A stretch of DNA of 60,755 bases from Lachnospiraceae bacterium. Lineage in GTDB: Bacteria; Bacillota; Clostridia; Lachnospirales; Lachnospiraceae. Positions 17,614 through 25,680 of this stretch are shown piece by piece. Location: assembly GCA_023663945.1 (NCBI GenBank), contig JAMPGL010000020.1, positions 1 to 60,755 of the forward strand, in the 5' to 3' direction. Numbering within the stretch: position 1 is the first letter of the stretch; each line of letters opens with the position of its first letter. Under the pieces are notes generated by a model. That model worked only from the letters and a program-made list of their open reading frames with translations, searched no databases and was not told the origin of the DNA. Made by a program: the position numbers and the translations under genes.

Positions 17614-18948
17614 ATGGGTACAAAAAGAAAGCCGATCGTGGCGGTGGTTGGAAGACCGAATGTGGGGAAATCCACATTATTTAACGCGCTGGCAGGGCAG
17701 AGAATTTCAATTGTGAAGGATACGCCGGGAATCACCAGAGACCGGATTTATGCAGATGTCTCTTGGCTGGATAAGCAGTTTACTTTGATTGACACCGGGG
17801 GTATTGAGCCGGACAGCAGAGACGTGATTTTATCCCAGATGCGGGAGCAGGCGCAGATTGCCATTGATACGGCGGATGTGATTTTGTTTATGGTGGATGT
17901 CCGGCAAGGGCTGGTGGATTCGGATTCTAAGGTGGCGGACATGCTGCGCCGTTCTCATAAGCCTATTCTTTTGGTAGTTAACAAGGTGGATCATTACGAA
18001 AAGTATATGGCGGACACTTACGAATTTTATAATCTGGGAATCGGAGATCCGCATCCGGTTTCGGCGGCAAACCGATTGGGAATCGGAGATCTTCTGGACG
18101 AAGTGATTTCTTATTTTGGAGAGGAGGGCGGTCAGGACGAGGAGGATGAGGCGGTCAGGGTAGCGATTGTAGGAAAGCCCAATGCAGGAAAGTCTTCCCT
18201 GATCAATAAATTAATCGGAGAGAACCGTCTGATCGTATCGGATATTGCGGGAACCACCCGGGATGCCGTGGATACGCCGGTCAGGCATAATAAGAAGGAT
18301 TATATTTTTATTGACACGGCAGGGCTCCGCCGTAAAAATAAAGTGAAAGAAGAATTAGAGCGTTATATGATCGTAAGGACGGTAGGCGCGGTGGAGCGTG
18401 CCGATGTGGTGATTCTTCTGATTGACGCCGTTGAGGGAGTGACCGAACAGGATGCGAAGATTGCCGGGATTGCCCACGAGCGCGGTAAGGCGGTAATCAT
18501 CGCCGTCAATAAGTGGGATGCCATCGAAAAGGACAATAAGACGGTGAACCGTTATTCGGCAAGGATACGGAACATTTTATCTTATATGCCTTATGCAGAG
18601 ATTACCTATATTTCCGCAGTGACGGGGCAGAGGCTGCCCAAGCTGTATGACTTGATTGATGTGGTTCACGCCAATCAATCCATGCGGATTTCCACAGGCG
18701 TTCTCAATGAGATTATGAGTGAGGCGGTGGCACTGCAGCAGCCCCCTTCGGATAAGGGAAAGAGACTGCGGCTGTATTATATCACTCAGGTAGGGGTAAA
18801 GCCCCCCACGTTTGTCATCTTTGTCAACGATAAGGAACTGATGCATTTTTCTTATACAAGATATATTGAAAACCAGATCAGGGAGGCTTTTGGATTTAAA
18901 GGAACTCCGCTTAAATTTATTATCAGGGAAAGAAAAGAGGGAAAATGA
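17614..18948 (+). CDS. der: Ribosome biogenesis GTPase Der (EngA)
   Basis: Essential double GTPase acting in 50S subunit assembly. The first G domain has GRPNVGKST, DTGG and NKVD; the second has GKPNAGKSS, DTAG and NKWD; a KH-like domain follows in the last ~90 residues (KPPTFVIFVNDKELMHFSYT). The length of 444 residues is standard. GTGAGGAG upstream sets the start. It sits 107 nt after the PDZ/radical SAM gene and is followed directly by plsY (1-nt gap) and gpsA, a conserved clostridial order. Confidence 0.96.
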   Translation: MGTKRKPIVAVVGRPNVGKSTLFNALAGQRISIVKDTPGITRDRIYADVSWLDKQFTLIDTGGIEPDSRDVILSQMREQAQIAIDTADVILFMVDVRQGLVDSDSKVADMLRRSHKPILLVVNKVDHYEKYMADTYEFYNLGIGDPHPVSAANRLGIGDLLDEVISYFGEEGGQDEEDEAVRVAIVGKPNAGKSSLINKLIGENRLIVSDIAGTTRDAVDTPVRHNKKDYIFIDTAGLRRKNKVKEELERYMIVRTVGAVERADVVILLIDAVEGVTEQDAKIAGIAHERGKAVIIAVNKWDAIEKDNKTVNRYSARIRNILSYMPYAEITYISAVTGQRLPKLYDLIDVVHANQSMRISTGVLNEIMSEAVALQQPPSDKGKRLRLYYITQVGVKPPTFVIFVNDKELMHFSYTRYIENQIREAFGFKGTPLKFIIRERKEGK

Positions 18949-18949
18949 T

Positions 18950-19597
18950 TTGGAACGTGTTATCTGTATCGTAATCGGCTATGCATTTGGTCTGTTTCAG
19001 ACGGCATTTATCTACGGAAAGCTTCACGGAATTGACATCAGGGAGCATGGAAGCGGCAATGCGGGAACCACCAACACGCTGAGGGTCCTGGGCACAAAGG
19101 CAGGGCTTATTGTGCTGGCAGGGGACATTATCAAATGTATTCTTGCCATTGTGCTGTGCAGTGTTCTCTTTGACAAGACCCATCCGGACGAAATTTATCT
19201 GTTGAAGCTCTATGCCGCCGCAGGCGCAATCTTAGGGCATAATTTCCCCTTTTACCTTCAATTTAAAGGAGGAAAGGGAATTGCGGCGACAGCAGGATTG
19301 ATTCTTGCCTTTCATCCGTACTTTATTATTATGGGCGTGATTGTCTTTTTTGGAATCTTTTTCACAACCCATTATGTCTCTCTCGGCTCTTTGCTGGTTT
19401 ATGCAGGGCTGATGATTCAGATGGTGATTTCCGGACAGATGGGGCTGTTTGGCGCTTCTCAGCAGGTGCTGAACGAAATGTACATCATCACTGCACTTTT
19501 GACGGCGCTTGCCTATTATAAACACCGGGAAAACATCAAGCGTCTTCTTAAGGGGGAAGAGCGAAAAACTTATCTGACCAAAAAAAGCACGCAGTAA
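18950..19597 (+). CDS. plsY: Glycerol-3-phosphate acyltransferase PlsY
   Basis: Integral membrane enzyme using acyl-phosphate to acylate glycerol-3-phosphate, the first step of phospholipid synthesis. The family motifs GSGNAGTTNTLRVLG, GHNFPFYLQFKGGKGIA and a YKHRENI C-terminal block are present, with about five hydrophobic segments. The natural start appears to be TTG at 18950, one base after the der stop and 9 nt after AGAGGG, giving 215 residues. The longer ATG-initiated frame from 18866 lies entirely inside der. Operon with der and gpsA. Confidence 0.93.
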   Translation: MERVICIVIGYAFGLFQTAFIYGKLHGIDIREHGSGNAGTTNTLRVLGTKAGLIVLAGDIIKCILAIVLCSVLFDKTHPDEIYLLKLYAAAGAILGHNFPFYLQFKGGKGIAATAGLILAFHPYFIIMGVIVFFGIFFTTHYVSLGSLLVYAGLMIQMVISGQMGLFGASQQVLNEMYIITALLTALAYYKHRENIKRLLKGEERKTYLTKKSTQ

Positions 19598-19616
19598 CGG
19601 CAGAAAGGAGAAGCAG

Positions 19617-20654
19617 ATGGCAAAGATTGGAGTGATAGGGGCAGGAAGCTGGGGAACGGCTCTGGCGTGGCTGCTTGGCAATAATAAACATCAGGTTACG
19701 GTGTGGTCAATTCTGGAAGATGAGATCCGCATGTTAAAAGAATGCCGCGAGCAGAAGGATAAGCTTCCCGGAGTGATTCTTCCGGAGGACACGGAGTTTA
19801 CCACAAATCTGGAAGAGGCGGTCCGGGGCAAAGACGTGCTGGTGCTTGCGGTTCCTTCGCCTTTTACCAGAAGCACGGCGTCCAAGATGGCGCCCTATGT
19901 GGAAAAGGGGCAGAGGATTGTCAATGTGGCGAAGGGCATCGAAGAAAAAACGCTGATGACCCTGTCTGAGATTATCGAAGAGGAGATTCCCGCTGGGGAG
20001 ATTGCAGTGCTCTCCGGGCCTTCTCACGCGGAGGAAGTCGGGAAGGGGATTCCTACCACCATCGTGGTGGGATGCAAAAGCAGGGAAACGGCGGAATATC
20101 TCCAGAATTTATTTATGAGCCCGGTATTTCGGGTTTATATCAGCTCTGATGTGCTTGGGATTGAGTTAGGCGCGGCGCTTAAAAATGTGGTTGCCCTGGC
20201 GGCAGGCATGGCGGATGGCTTGGGATACGGGGACAATACCAAGGCGGCGCTGATCACAAGAGGAATTGCAGAAATTGCCAGACTTGGAATCAGTATGGGC
20301 GGAAGAATTGAAACCTTTTACGGACTGACCGGGATTGGAGATTTAATCGTTACCTGCGCTTCCATGCATTCCAGAAACCGCAGGGCAGGAATTTTGATCG
20401 GCCAGGGGGCTTCCATGGAGGAGGCAATGAAAGAGGTTAAGATGGTTGTGGAGGGTGTTTATTCCGCAAAGGCGGGCTATGCCCTTTCACAGAAATATCA
20501 GGTCAGCATGCCGATCATTGAACAGGTCAATCGAATTTTATTTGAGGGAATGCCGGCGTCGGATGCCGTGAAGGAGCTCATGCTTCGGGATAAAAAGGTG
20601 GAAAATATTGATCTGCGCCAGCTCTATCAGAACAGTATTGAAATTCCATGGTGA
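19617..20654 (+). CDS. gpsA: NAD(P)-dependent glycerol-3-phosphate dehydrogenase
   Basis: Reduces dihydroxyacetone phosphate to sn-glycerol-3-phosphate, the substrate of PlsY next door. The nucleotide-binding motif is IGVIGAGSWGTALAWLL, the substrate block is VLSGPSHAEEVGKGIPTT, and the catalytic lysine lies in GAALKNVVALAAGMADGLG. At 345 residues it is full length. GAAAGGAG precedes the start by about 7 nt. The pairing with plsY is functional as well as positional. Confidence 0.95.
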   Translation: MAKIGVIGAGSWGTALAWLLGNNKHQVTVWSILEDEIRMLKECREQKDKLPGVILPEDTEFTTNLEEAVRGKDVLVLAVPSPFTRSTASKMAPYVEKGQRIVNVAKGIEEKTLMTLSEIIEEEIPAGEIAVLSGPSHAEEVGKGIPTTIVVGCKSRETAEYLQNLFMSPVFRVYISSDVLGIELGAALKNVVALAAGMADGLGYGDNTKAALITRGIAEIARLGISMGGRIETFYGLTGIGDLIVTCASMHSRNRRAGILIGQGASMEEAMKEVKMVVEGVYSAKAGYALSQKYQVSMPIIEQVNRILFEGMPASDAVKELMLRDKKVENIDLRQLYQNSIEIPW

Positions 20655-20699
20655 CCATGTGGCAGCCACATAGGCACCATATAGTTAAGGGGAAGGAAA

Positions 20700-21707
20700 A
20701 TGGCGGACAAAAAGACAAATGACTTTTGGGGAAACAATGATGACGATTTTTGGAACAAGCCGGTCATCACAGGAGACTGGCTGAACAGCGGCACCCCCAG
20801 GACAGAGAATCCAGAACCGCAGAATCCATATGGAAATACAGAGAATTATTATGCGGACGGAAACAAGGAACCGTATGGAACGGAGAATCCGGAACAAACA
20901 GGGAATCAGGGAGAGCCGGTATACGGAATCCCCAACCAGCCGGCTAATCAGTCGACTTACCAGTCATCTTATCAGTCTGCTTACAATTATCAGGAGCAGA
21001 AAAACAAGCCCGGCAGGCGGATTAAGGAGAAGGATGTGGGAGAAAAGAAAGCATTTCCCATCTTTACAGTGATTAATCTTAGTTTTCTGGCGCTTGCTTT
21101 GATTGTGGTTTTCGTCTGCATATTAGGCGCAGGGAAATTTCGGGATAGAGCGGACCGCCGGAACAGGACGCTTGACTATGAGCGCGTTGTGGCAGAAGGG
21201 GACAGCTTTCCGGTGTATGACAATAATACGGTGATTCTTGCATGGGATGCGCAGGTTATTTTCGGCGGAGATACTGAGAAACAGCTGCTTGGAATGCCGG
21301 AGGGAGAGATGCTGATTGCCCTGCCGGTGCAGGTAGAGAGCGATAAATATATATCCAGTCAATATGCGCTGAGGGATATGTTTATCGGCTGTGACATAGA
21401 GGGACAAAGGGTTTTCAGGCGCTGCGTCCGTGACGAGACGATTCTTGCAGCCCTTGGCGTGATGGGTTTTAGGCAGGAAGAAATGTCCTCCTCTTACGGA
21501 ATTGGGAACGGCAATGACGAAAGTGTTTTTTTCTTTTTCTTTGTGCCGGAAGGAACCAGAGAAATCACCTTCTATGCGGAGGAGCGGAGGACGGAGCAGA
21601 AGATTTCCATGCTGACCCGGCGTTATGAGAAAAATCTGGTTATTTCCGATAACACAGACAGCACCGAATGGTTAGAAGAGGTCAGGGAAAGCGAGGGATG
21701 GCAGTGA
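20700..21707 (+). CDS. Single-pass membrane protein of unknown function
   Basis: I do not recognise a family. The first ~110 residues are low-complexity and probably disordered: Trp/Asp-rich (DFWGNNDDDFWNKPVITGDW), then Asn/Gln/Tyr/Pro-rich. One membrane helix lies near residues 121-143 (FTVINLSFLALALIVVFVCI). The outer domain of ~190 residues is acidic, with a beta-rich look and two cysteines, and contains a five-Phe run encoded by T tracts near 21523-21542. It ends in a GTGA overlap with the next gene, and MoxR and VWA genes follow. A membrane partner of that chaperone pair is possible but is only inferred from position. Confidence 0.7.
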   Translation: MADKKTNDFWGNNDDDFWNKPVITGDWLNSGTPRTENPEPQNPYGNTENYYADGNKEPYGTENPEQTGNQGEPVYGIPNQPANQSTYQSSYQSAYNYQEQKNKPGRRIKEKDVGEKKAFPIFTVINLSFLALALIVVFVCILGAGKFRDRADRRNRTLDYERVVAEGDSFPVYDNNTVILAWDAQVIFGGDTEKQLLGMPEGEMLIALPVQVESDKYISSQYALRDMFIGCDIEGQRVFRRCVRDETILAALGVMGFRQEEMSSSYGIGNGNDESVFFFFFVPEGTREITFYAEERRTEQKISMLTRRYEKNLVISDNTDSTEWLEEVRESEGWQ

Positions 21708-22189
21708 AACAGGCAGTTAAGATTATTATGACGATTCACTTTTCCTTTTTTTGCTGTTTTGTCATGCTGATAGGGGCAGTCTATTTTTTCTCTTCAAGAG
21801 ATTCGCTGTCCTATGATGTGCAGTCTATGGCGGTTCCGCAAATTATAGACGTGCAGGCAGAAGCACTGGGAGATGCTTATCAGGGAAAGACCGGTCAGGG
21901 AGTCACTTATTACAAATTGTTGATTACCATGGAAAATGCATCCAATTCTGTGAAAGAAAGCTATGATTATTTTTTTGATTACAGGGACAAGGCAGGAGAA
22001 TATTACGGCGGGGTTATGGAGGTAAGGGACGGGCTTTACGACGGCAGCTCCGGCATTAACATTCTGCCTGCGGACACTACAGGCGTGATCACCAAGGTTG
22101 TGCAGGTAAATGAAGGATGTACAGAATTTTCATTGGTGATAAACAGTTATCGTGCAAAAGAAAAACAGAGTTTTTTAGTAAAATTATAA
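21704..22189 (+). CDS. Small membrane-anchored protein of unknown function
   Basis: About 161 residues if translation starts at GTG 21704, which overlaps the previous stop as GTGA and lies 7-8 nt after GAGGG. An ATG at 21698 is too near that site. An N-terminal hydrophobic helix (MTIHFSFFCCFVMLIGAVYF) is followed by an extracellular domain with a pattern like telokinin/DUF-type beta sandwiches (TMENASNSVKESYDYFFDY...). No family name can be given. Translational coupling with the upstream membrane protein suggests that they work together. Confidence 0.65.
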   Translation: MKQAVKIIMTIHFSFFCCFVMLIGAVYFFSSRDSLSYDVQSMAVPQIIDVQAEALGDAYQGKTGQGVTYYKLLITMENASNSVKESYDYFFDYRDKAGEYYGGVMEVRDGLYDGSSGINILPADTTGVITKVVQVNEGCTEFSLVINSYRAKEKQSFLVKL

Positions 22190-22224
22190 GCACCGGTTAA
22201 GACAGGTGCGGAAATGGGGTTTTT

Positions 22225-23040
22225 ATGGACAGACAGGAATTTACCAGTACCAAAGAGTATGTAGCATCGGAGCAGCTTATGGCAAGCGTCAACGTGGCGA
22301 TTGCGCTTCAAAAACCGCTGCTGATCAAGGGGGAGCCGGGAACCGGCAAAACCATGCTGGCGCAGGCGGTGGCAAGATCCCTTGACAAGGAACTGATTAT
22401 CTGGAATATCAAGTCTACCACCAAGGCGCAGGATGGGCTTTACATGTATGATACCATACAGCGTCTTTATGACGGACAGTTTGGGGAGGAGGGCGTAGAC
22501 GACATTGCCCACTACATCAAGCTGGGCAAGTTAGGGGAGGCGTTTGAGAGTGATGAGCAGGTGATCCTTTTAATTGACGAGATTGACAAGGCGGATCTGG
22601 AATTTCCCAATGATCTCTTGTGGGAGCTTGACCAGATGGAATTTTATATCCATGAGACCAAGCGCACAGTAAAGGCAAAGCAGCGTCCCATTGTGATCAT
22701 CACCTCCAACGCGGAAAAGGAACTGCCGGATGCTTTTCTGCGCCGATGCATTTTTCACTATATTGATTTTCCGGATGAGGCGCTGATGGAGGAGATTGTG
22801 CGGACGCATTACCCTGATGTGGAGGAGCATCTGCTCAAGAATGCAATGGATGTATTTTATGGAATCCGCGCGCTTCGGGATATTCGCAAAAAGCCCAGCA
22901 CTTCCGAATTGATAGACTGGATCAACGCGCTTCAAATCGGCGGAATATCGGCGGACCGCATCCGCGCGGAGCTTCCCTTTGTGGGCGTGATCGTCAAGAA
23001 AGACGAAGATATGGAAATCGTAAGGCAGAAGTTGAATTAA
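22225..23040 (+). CDS. MoxR-family AAA+ ATPase
   Basis: A 271-residue single AAA+ module: Walker A GEPGTGKTMLAQAVARSL, Walker B VILLIDEIDKADLEF, sensor 1 IVIITSNAEKELPDAFLRR with the Arg-finger pair. MoxR ATPases act as chaperones for maturation of metal enzymes or complexes together with a VWA partner, which is the next gene. A small GCACC/GGTGC hairpin (22190-22209) lies in the leader. Its own ribosome binding site (AATGGGG) is modest. Confidence 0.88.
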   Translation: MDRQEFTSTKEYVASEQLMASVNVAIALQKPLLIKGEPGTGKTMLAQAVARSLDKELIIWNIKSTTKAQDGLYMYDTIQRLYDGQFGEEGVDDIAHYIKLGKLGEAFESDEQVILLIDEIDKADLEFPNDLLWELDQMEFYIHETKRTVKAKQRPIVIITSNAEKELPDAFLRRCIFHYIDFPDEALMEEIVRTHYPDVEEHLLKNAMDVFYGIRALRDIRKKPSTSELIDWINALQIGGISADRIRAELPFVGVIVKKDEDMEIVRQKLN

Positions 23041-23056
23041 TGATAAGAGGGCGCTT

Positions 23057-24265
23057 ATGTTTGCTAAATTTTTTTATACCTGTAAGGCAAAGGGACTTAA
23101 TATCACGCTGAGCGAATGGCTGACTCTTCAGGAGGCGCTGGATAAGGGATTGTGTGGGAGCAGCCTGACACAGTTTTATTATCTTGCAAGAATGACGCTT
23201 GTGAAAAGTGAGACGGATTTTGACAAATTTGATATGGCGTTTGAGGAGGTCTTTAAGGGAGTCACATCCGAAAACGAAATCTCAAAGAACATGATGAAAT
23301 GGCTGGACAAGTCGGAATTGATCGACATGGTGGATGAGGAAGACCGGTTCCGCATGAACGAGCAGGACGGGCTGTTTCACGACCTTGACAAGGACGAGGT
23401 GGAGGCAAAGTTTAAGGAACGGCTGCGGGATCAAGACAGCGAGCACAACGGCGGAAGCTTTTGGATTGGCTCCATGGGCAAAACCTCCTTTGGAAATATG
23501 GGCGGAAATATGGGCGGAATCCGCGTAGGCGGGCAGACCGGCTATCAGAGTGCGTTTCAGGTAATCGGCGCAAGAAAATACCGGGATTTCCGTGACGACA
23601 GAATGCTGGACAACCGCCAGTTTCAGCTGGCACTGCGGAAACTGCGCCAGTTTTCCACCCGGCTGGACATTCCCAAGACGGAGCTGGATATTGACGAAAC
23701 CATTGATAAGACCTGCAACAACGGGGGCTGTCTGCAGATTGTCATGGGAAAACCCCGGAAAAATGCGGTAAAGCTCCTGCTCCTTATGGATTCCGGAGGA
23801 ACAATGATTCCGTTCAGCACTCTGCTCAACGAGCTGTTTCAGGCAGTGCACAAATCCAATCATTACAAGGACGTCAAAACCTATTATTTTCACAACTGCA
23901 TTTACTCGAAGCTGTATAAGACTCCGGAATGCGAAAACGGAGAGTGGATTGACACGGAATGGATGTTTCGGAATCTGGACAGCGATTACAAGGTGATTGT
24001 GGTCGGGGATGCGGCAATGGCACCGGAGGAGCTTTATTCCACCACTGGAAATTACCGGGGACCCAACGGAGGCTTATCCGGGTGGGACTGGCTTCTGCTT
24101 TTAAAGAGGCATTACAAAAAAGTCGTCTGGCTCAATCCCAAGATGGCAATCGGTCACGCTCCCTGGAGAGAGGCGGAAACAGCGATCAAGACGATTTTTC
24201 CCATGTTTCATCTGACGGTGGATGGCTTAAATCAGGCAATGATAAAGCTGATGTTGAATAAATAG
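23057..24265 (+). CDS. VWA-domain protein, CoxE-like partner of MoxR
   Basis: 402 residues. The N-terminal ~190 residues are helical and charged with a Gly/Met-rich linker (GNMGGNMGGIRVGGQ). The C-terminal von Willebrand A domain has a divergent MIDAS: LLLMDSGGTMIPFS where classical domains have DxSxS, a pattern seen in CoxE-type proteins. The ending HLTVDGLNQAMIKLM is typical of this family. It follows the MoxR gene by 16 nt. Together they probably form a chaperone/co-chaperone pair; the client is unknown and may be encoded by the two membrane proteins upstream. Confidence 0.85.
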   Translation: MFAKFFYTCKAKGLNITLSEWLTLQEALDKGLCGSSLTQFYYLARMTLVKSETDFDKFDMAFEEVFKGVTSENEISKNMMKWLDKSELIDMVDEEDRFRMNEQDGLFHDLDKDEVEAKFKERLRDQDSEHNGGSFWIGSMGKTSFGNMGGNMGGIRVGGQTGYQSAFQVIGARKYRDFRDDRMLDNRQFQLALRKLRQFSTRLDIPKTELDIDETIDKTCNNGGCLQIVMGKPRKNAVKLLLLMDSGGTMIPFSTLLNELFQAVHKSNHYKDVKTYYFHNCIYSKLYKTPECENGEWIDTEWMFRNLDSDYKVIVVGDAAMAPEELYSTTGNYRGPNGGLSGWDWLLLLKRHYKKVVWLNPKMAIGHAPWREAETAIKTIFPMFHLTVDGLNQAMIKLMLNK

Positions 24266-24287
24266 GCTGAATAAATAAAAATAAATG

Positions 24288-24314
24288 TTGAACTTTAGGA
24301 AAAATTGTTATAAA
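24288..24314 (+). promoter_or_regulatory. Possible promoter upstream of the nucleoside transporter operon
   Basis: TTGAAC (24288-24293), short 15-bp spacer, TATAAA (24309-24314) with extended -10 TG. If used, transcripts would run through the hairpin at 24336-24377 before the lipoprotein gene. Confidence 0.35.
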
Positions 24315-24335
24315 GTAGTTAAGTAATTATTTCAT

Positions 24336-24377
24336 GATGCGTAAAGGCAAAATGTTACAATTTTGCCTTTTTGCATC
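24336..24377 (+). terminator. Strong hairpin with T-run in front of the BMP gene
   Basis: An outer stem GATGC/GCATC and an inner stem AAAGGCAAAAT/ATTTTGCCTTT are closed by a small loop, with the T-run at the 3' side of the inner stem. It may end the MoxR-VWA transcript or act as an attenuator in the BMP leader. I see no purine-riboswitch core upstream of it. Confidence 0.7.
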
Positions 24378-24398
24378 ACAGCTTATAGGAGGAAAAAT

Positions 24399-25616
24399 AT
24401 GAAAAAGTTTATCAGCCTTTTGGCAGTGTCGGCAATGGTGGTTTCCCTCTGCGCGTGCGGCAGTAACAGTACCCCTGCTGCGGACACAAAGGGAGATGCG
24501 GAGGTATCAGAGAGCACCGGAGATGCGGCAGAGAGTGCCGGAGATGCAGGAGAGTCAGAAGCGCAGGCATCGGCAGGCGTTATGCCGGCAATCGCAAAGG
24601 AAGACATTAAGGTGGGCGTAATTCACATTACAGACCCGGCGGAAGGAAGCGGATATACCTACACCCATGACCTTGGCATTCAGGGAATGCAGAAGAATAT
24701 CGGTCTGGATGATTCCCAGATTGTCCGCAAGAACAACGTAAACGATTCCGATGCCACGGCAATTGAAAATGCAATCCGTGAATGTATTGAAGAGGGATGC
24801 AATGTGATTTTTGCAACAAGCTGGGGATTTATGGACACCTGCGAAGCATTGGCGGAGGAGTTCCCGGAGATAATCTTTTCTCACGGGACAGGCTATAAAT
24901 CAAATGGCGTAAACTTCAATAACTATTTCGGTAGAATTTATCAGGCAAGATACCTTGCAGGGATTGCCGCAGGCCTTAAGACGGAGAGCAATAAATTAGG
25001 TTATGTGGCTGCAATGGGACAGGACAACTCAGAGGTTACCGGCGGAATCAATGCATTTGCAATGGGTGCATATTCCGTAAATCCTGACTGTGAAGTTTAT
25101 GTTAAGGTTACCAACAGCTGGTTTGACCCTGAGGGAGAGACACAGGCGGCGCAGGCACTGGTTGACCTTGGCTGTGACGTGATCGCACAGCATTGTGATA
25201 CTCCGAACCCTCAGACCGTGGCAGAACAGAACGGGGTATGGGGAGTCGGATACAACTCGGATATGTCCAAGGATGCTCCGGGTGCCGTTCTCACTTCGGT
25301 TATGTGGGACTGGTCCGTATATTACACCTATGCGGTTGAATCCGTTATTAACGGAACATGGACAGGCGAAAATTACTTTGGCGGCATGAAGGAAGGGCTT
25401 GTGGATATTGCCCCGCTTTCCGATCTTTGTGCGGAAGGAACCAAGGAGGCTGTTGATGCGGCAAGAGCGCAGATGGCAGACGAGGGCTTTAACGTATTTG
25501 ACGGTGTCATCGAAACCAATGACGGAAGTACCGTGGGAACAGAAGGTTCTACCTTAAGCGACGGCGATATTACCGGAAGCATGAATTGGTATTTCAAGAA
25601 CGTAGTAGTTAAATAA
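24399..25616 (+). CDS. BMP-family nucleoside-binding lipoprotein of an ABC importer
   Basis: Extracytoplasmic substrate-binding protein. The signal peptide MKKFISLLAVSAMVVSLCAC ends in a lipobox with the lipid-attached Cys at about residue 20, followed by an acidic, Ser/Ala/Asp-rich linker (repeated GDA(A/G)ES). The mature domain carries BMP-family blocks KVGVIHI, NVIFATSWGFMD, YLAGIAAGL and VIAQHCDTPNP. The start at 24399 follows AGGAGG; an in-frame ATG at 24363 lies in the upstream hairpin. The family binds purine or other nucleosides. The ATPase and two permeases follow in order. Confidence 0.92.
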   Translation: MKKFISLLAVSAMVVSLCACGSNSTPAADTKGDAEVSESTGDAAESAGDAGESEAQASAGVMPAIAKEDIKVGVIHITDPAEGSGYTYTHDLGIQGMQKNIGLDDSQIVRKNNVNDSDATAIENAIRECIEEGCNVIFATSWGFMDTCEALAEEFPEIIFSHGTGYKSNGVNFNNYFGRIYQARYLAGIAAGLKTESNKLGYVAAMGQDNSEVTGGINAFAMGAYSVNPDCEVYVKVTNSWFDPEGETQAAQALVDLGCDVIAQHCDTPNPQTVAEQNGVWGVGYNSDMSKDAPGAVLTSVMWDWSVYYTYAVESVINGTWTGENYFGGMKEGLVDIAPLSDLCAEGTKEAVDAARAQMADEGFNVFDGVIETNDGSTVGTEGSTLSDGDITGSMNWYFKNVVVK

Positions 25617-25680
25617 TAGAAAAGCATCATATCGGGCGGCCTTTGATGACCGCCCGTAATTACTATATGGGAGTGAAAGC

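Noticed and set aside
23282-23893. 203-codon minus-strand open frame
   Set aside because: Shadow of the VWA-protein gene; no recognisable motif.
24266-24398. Purine riboswitch before the nucleoside transporter
   Set aside because: The expected conserved core and three-way junction are not visible; only a hairpin is present.
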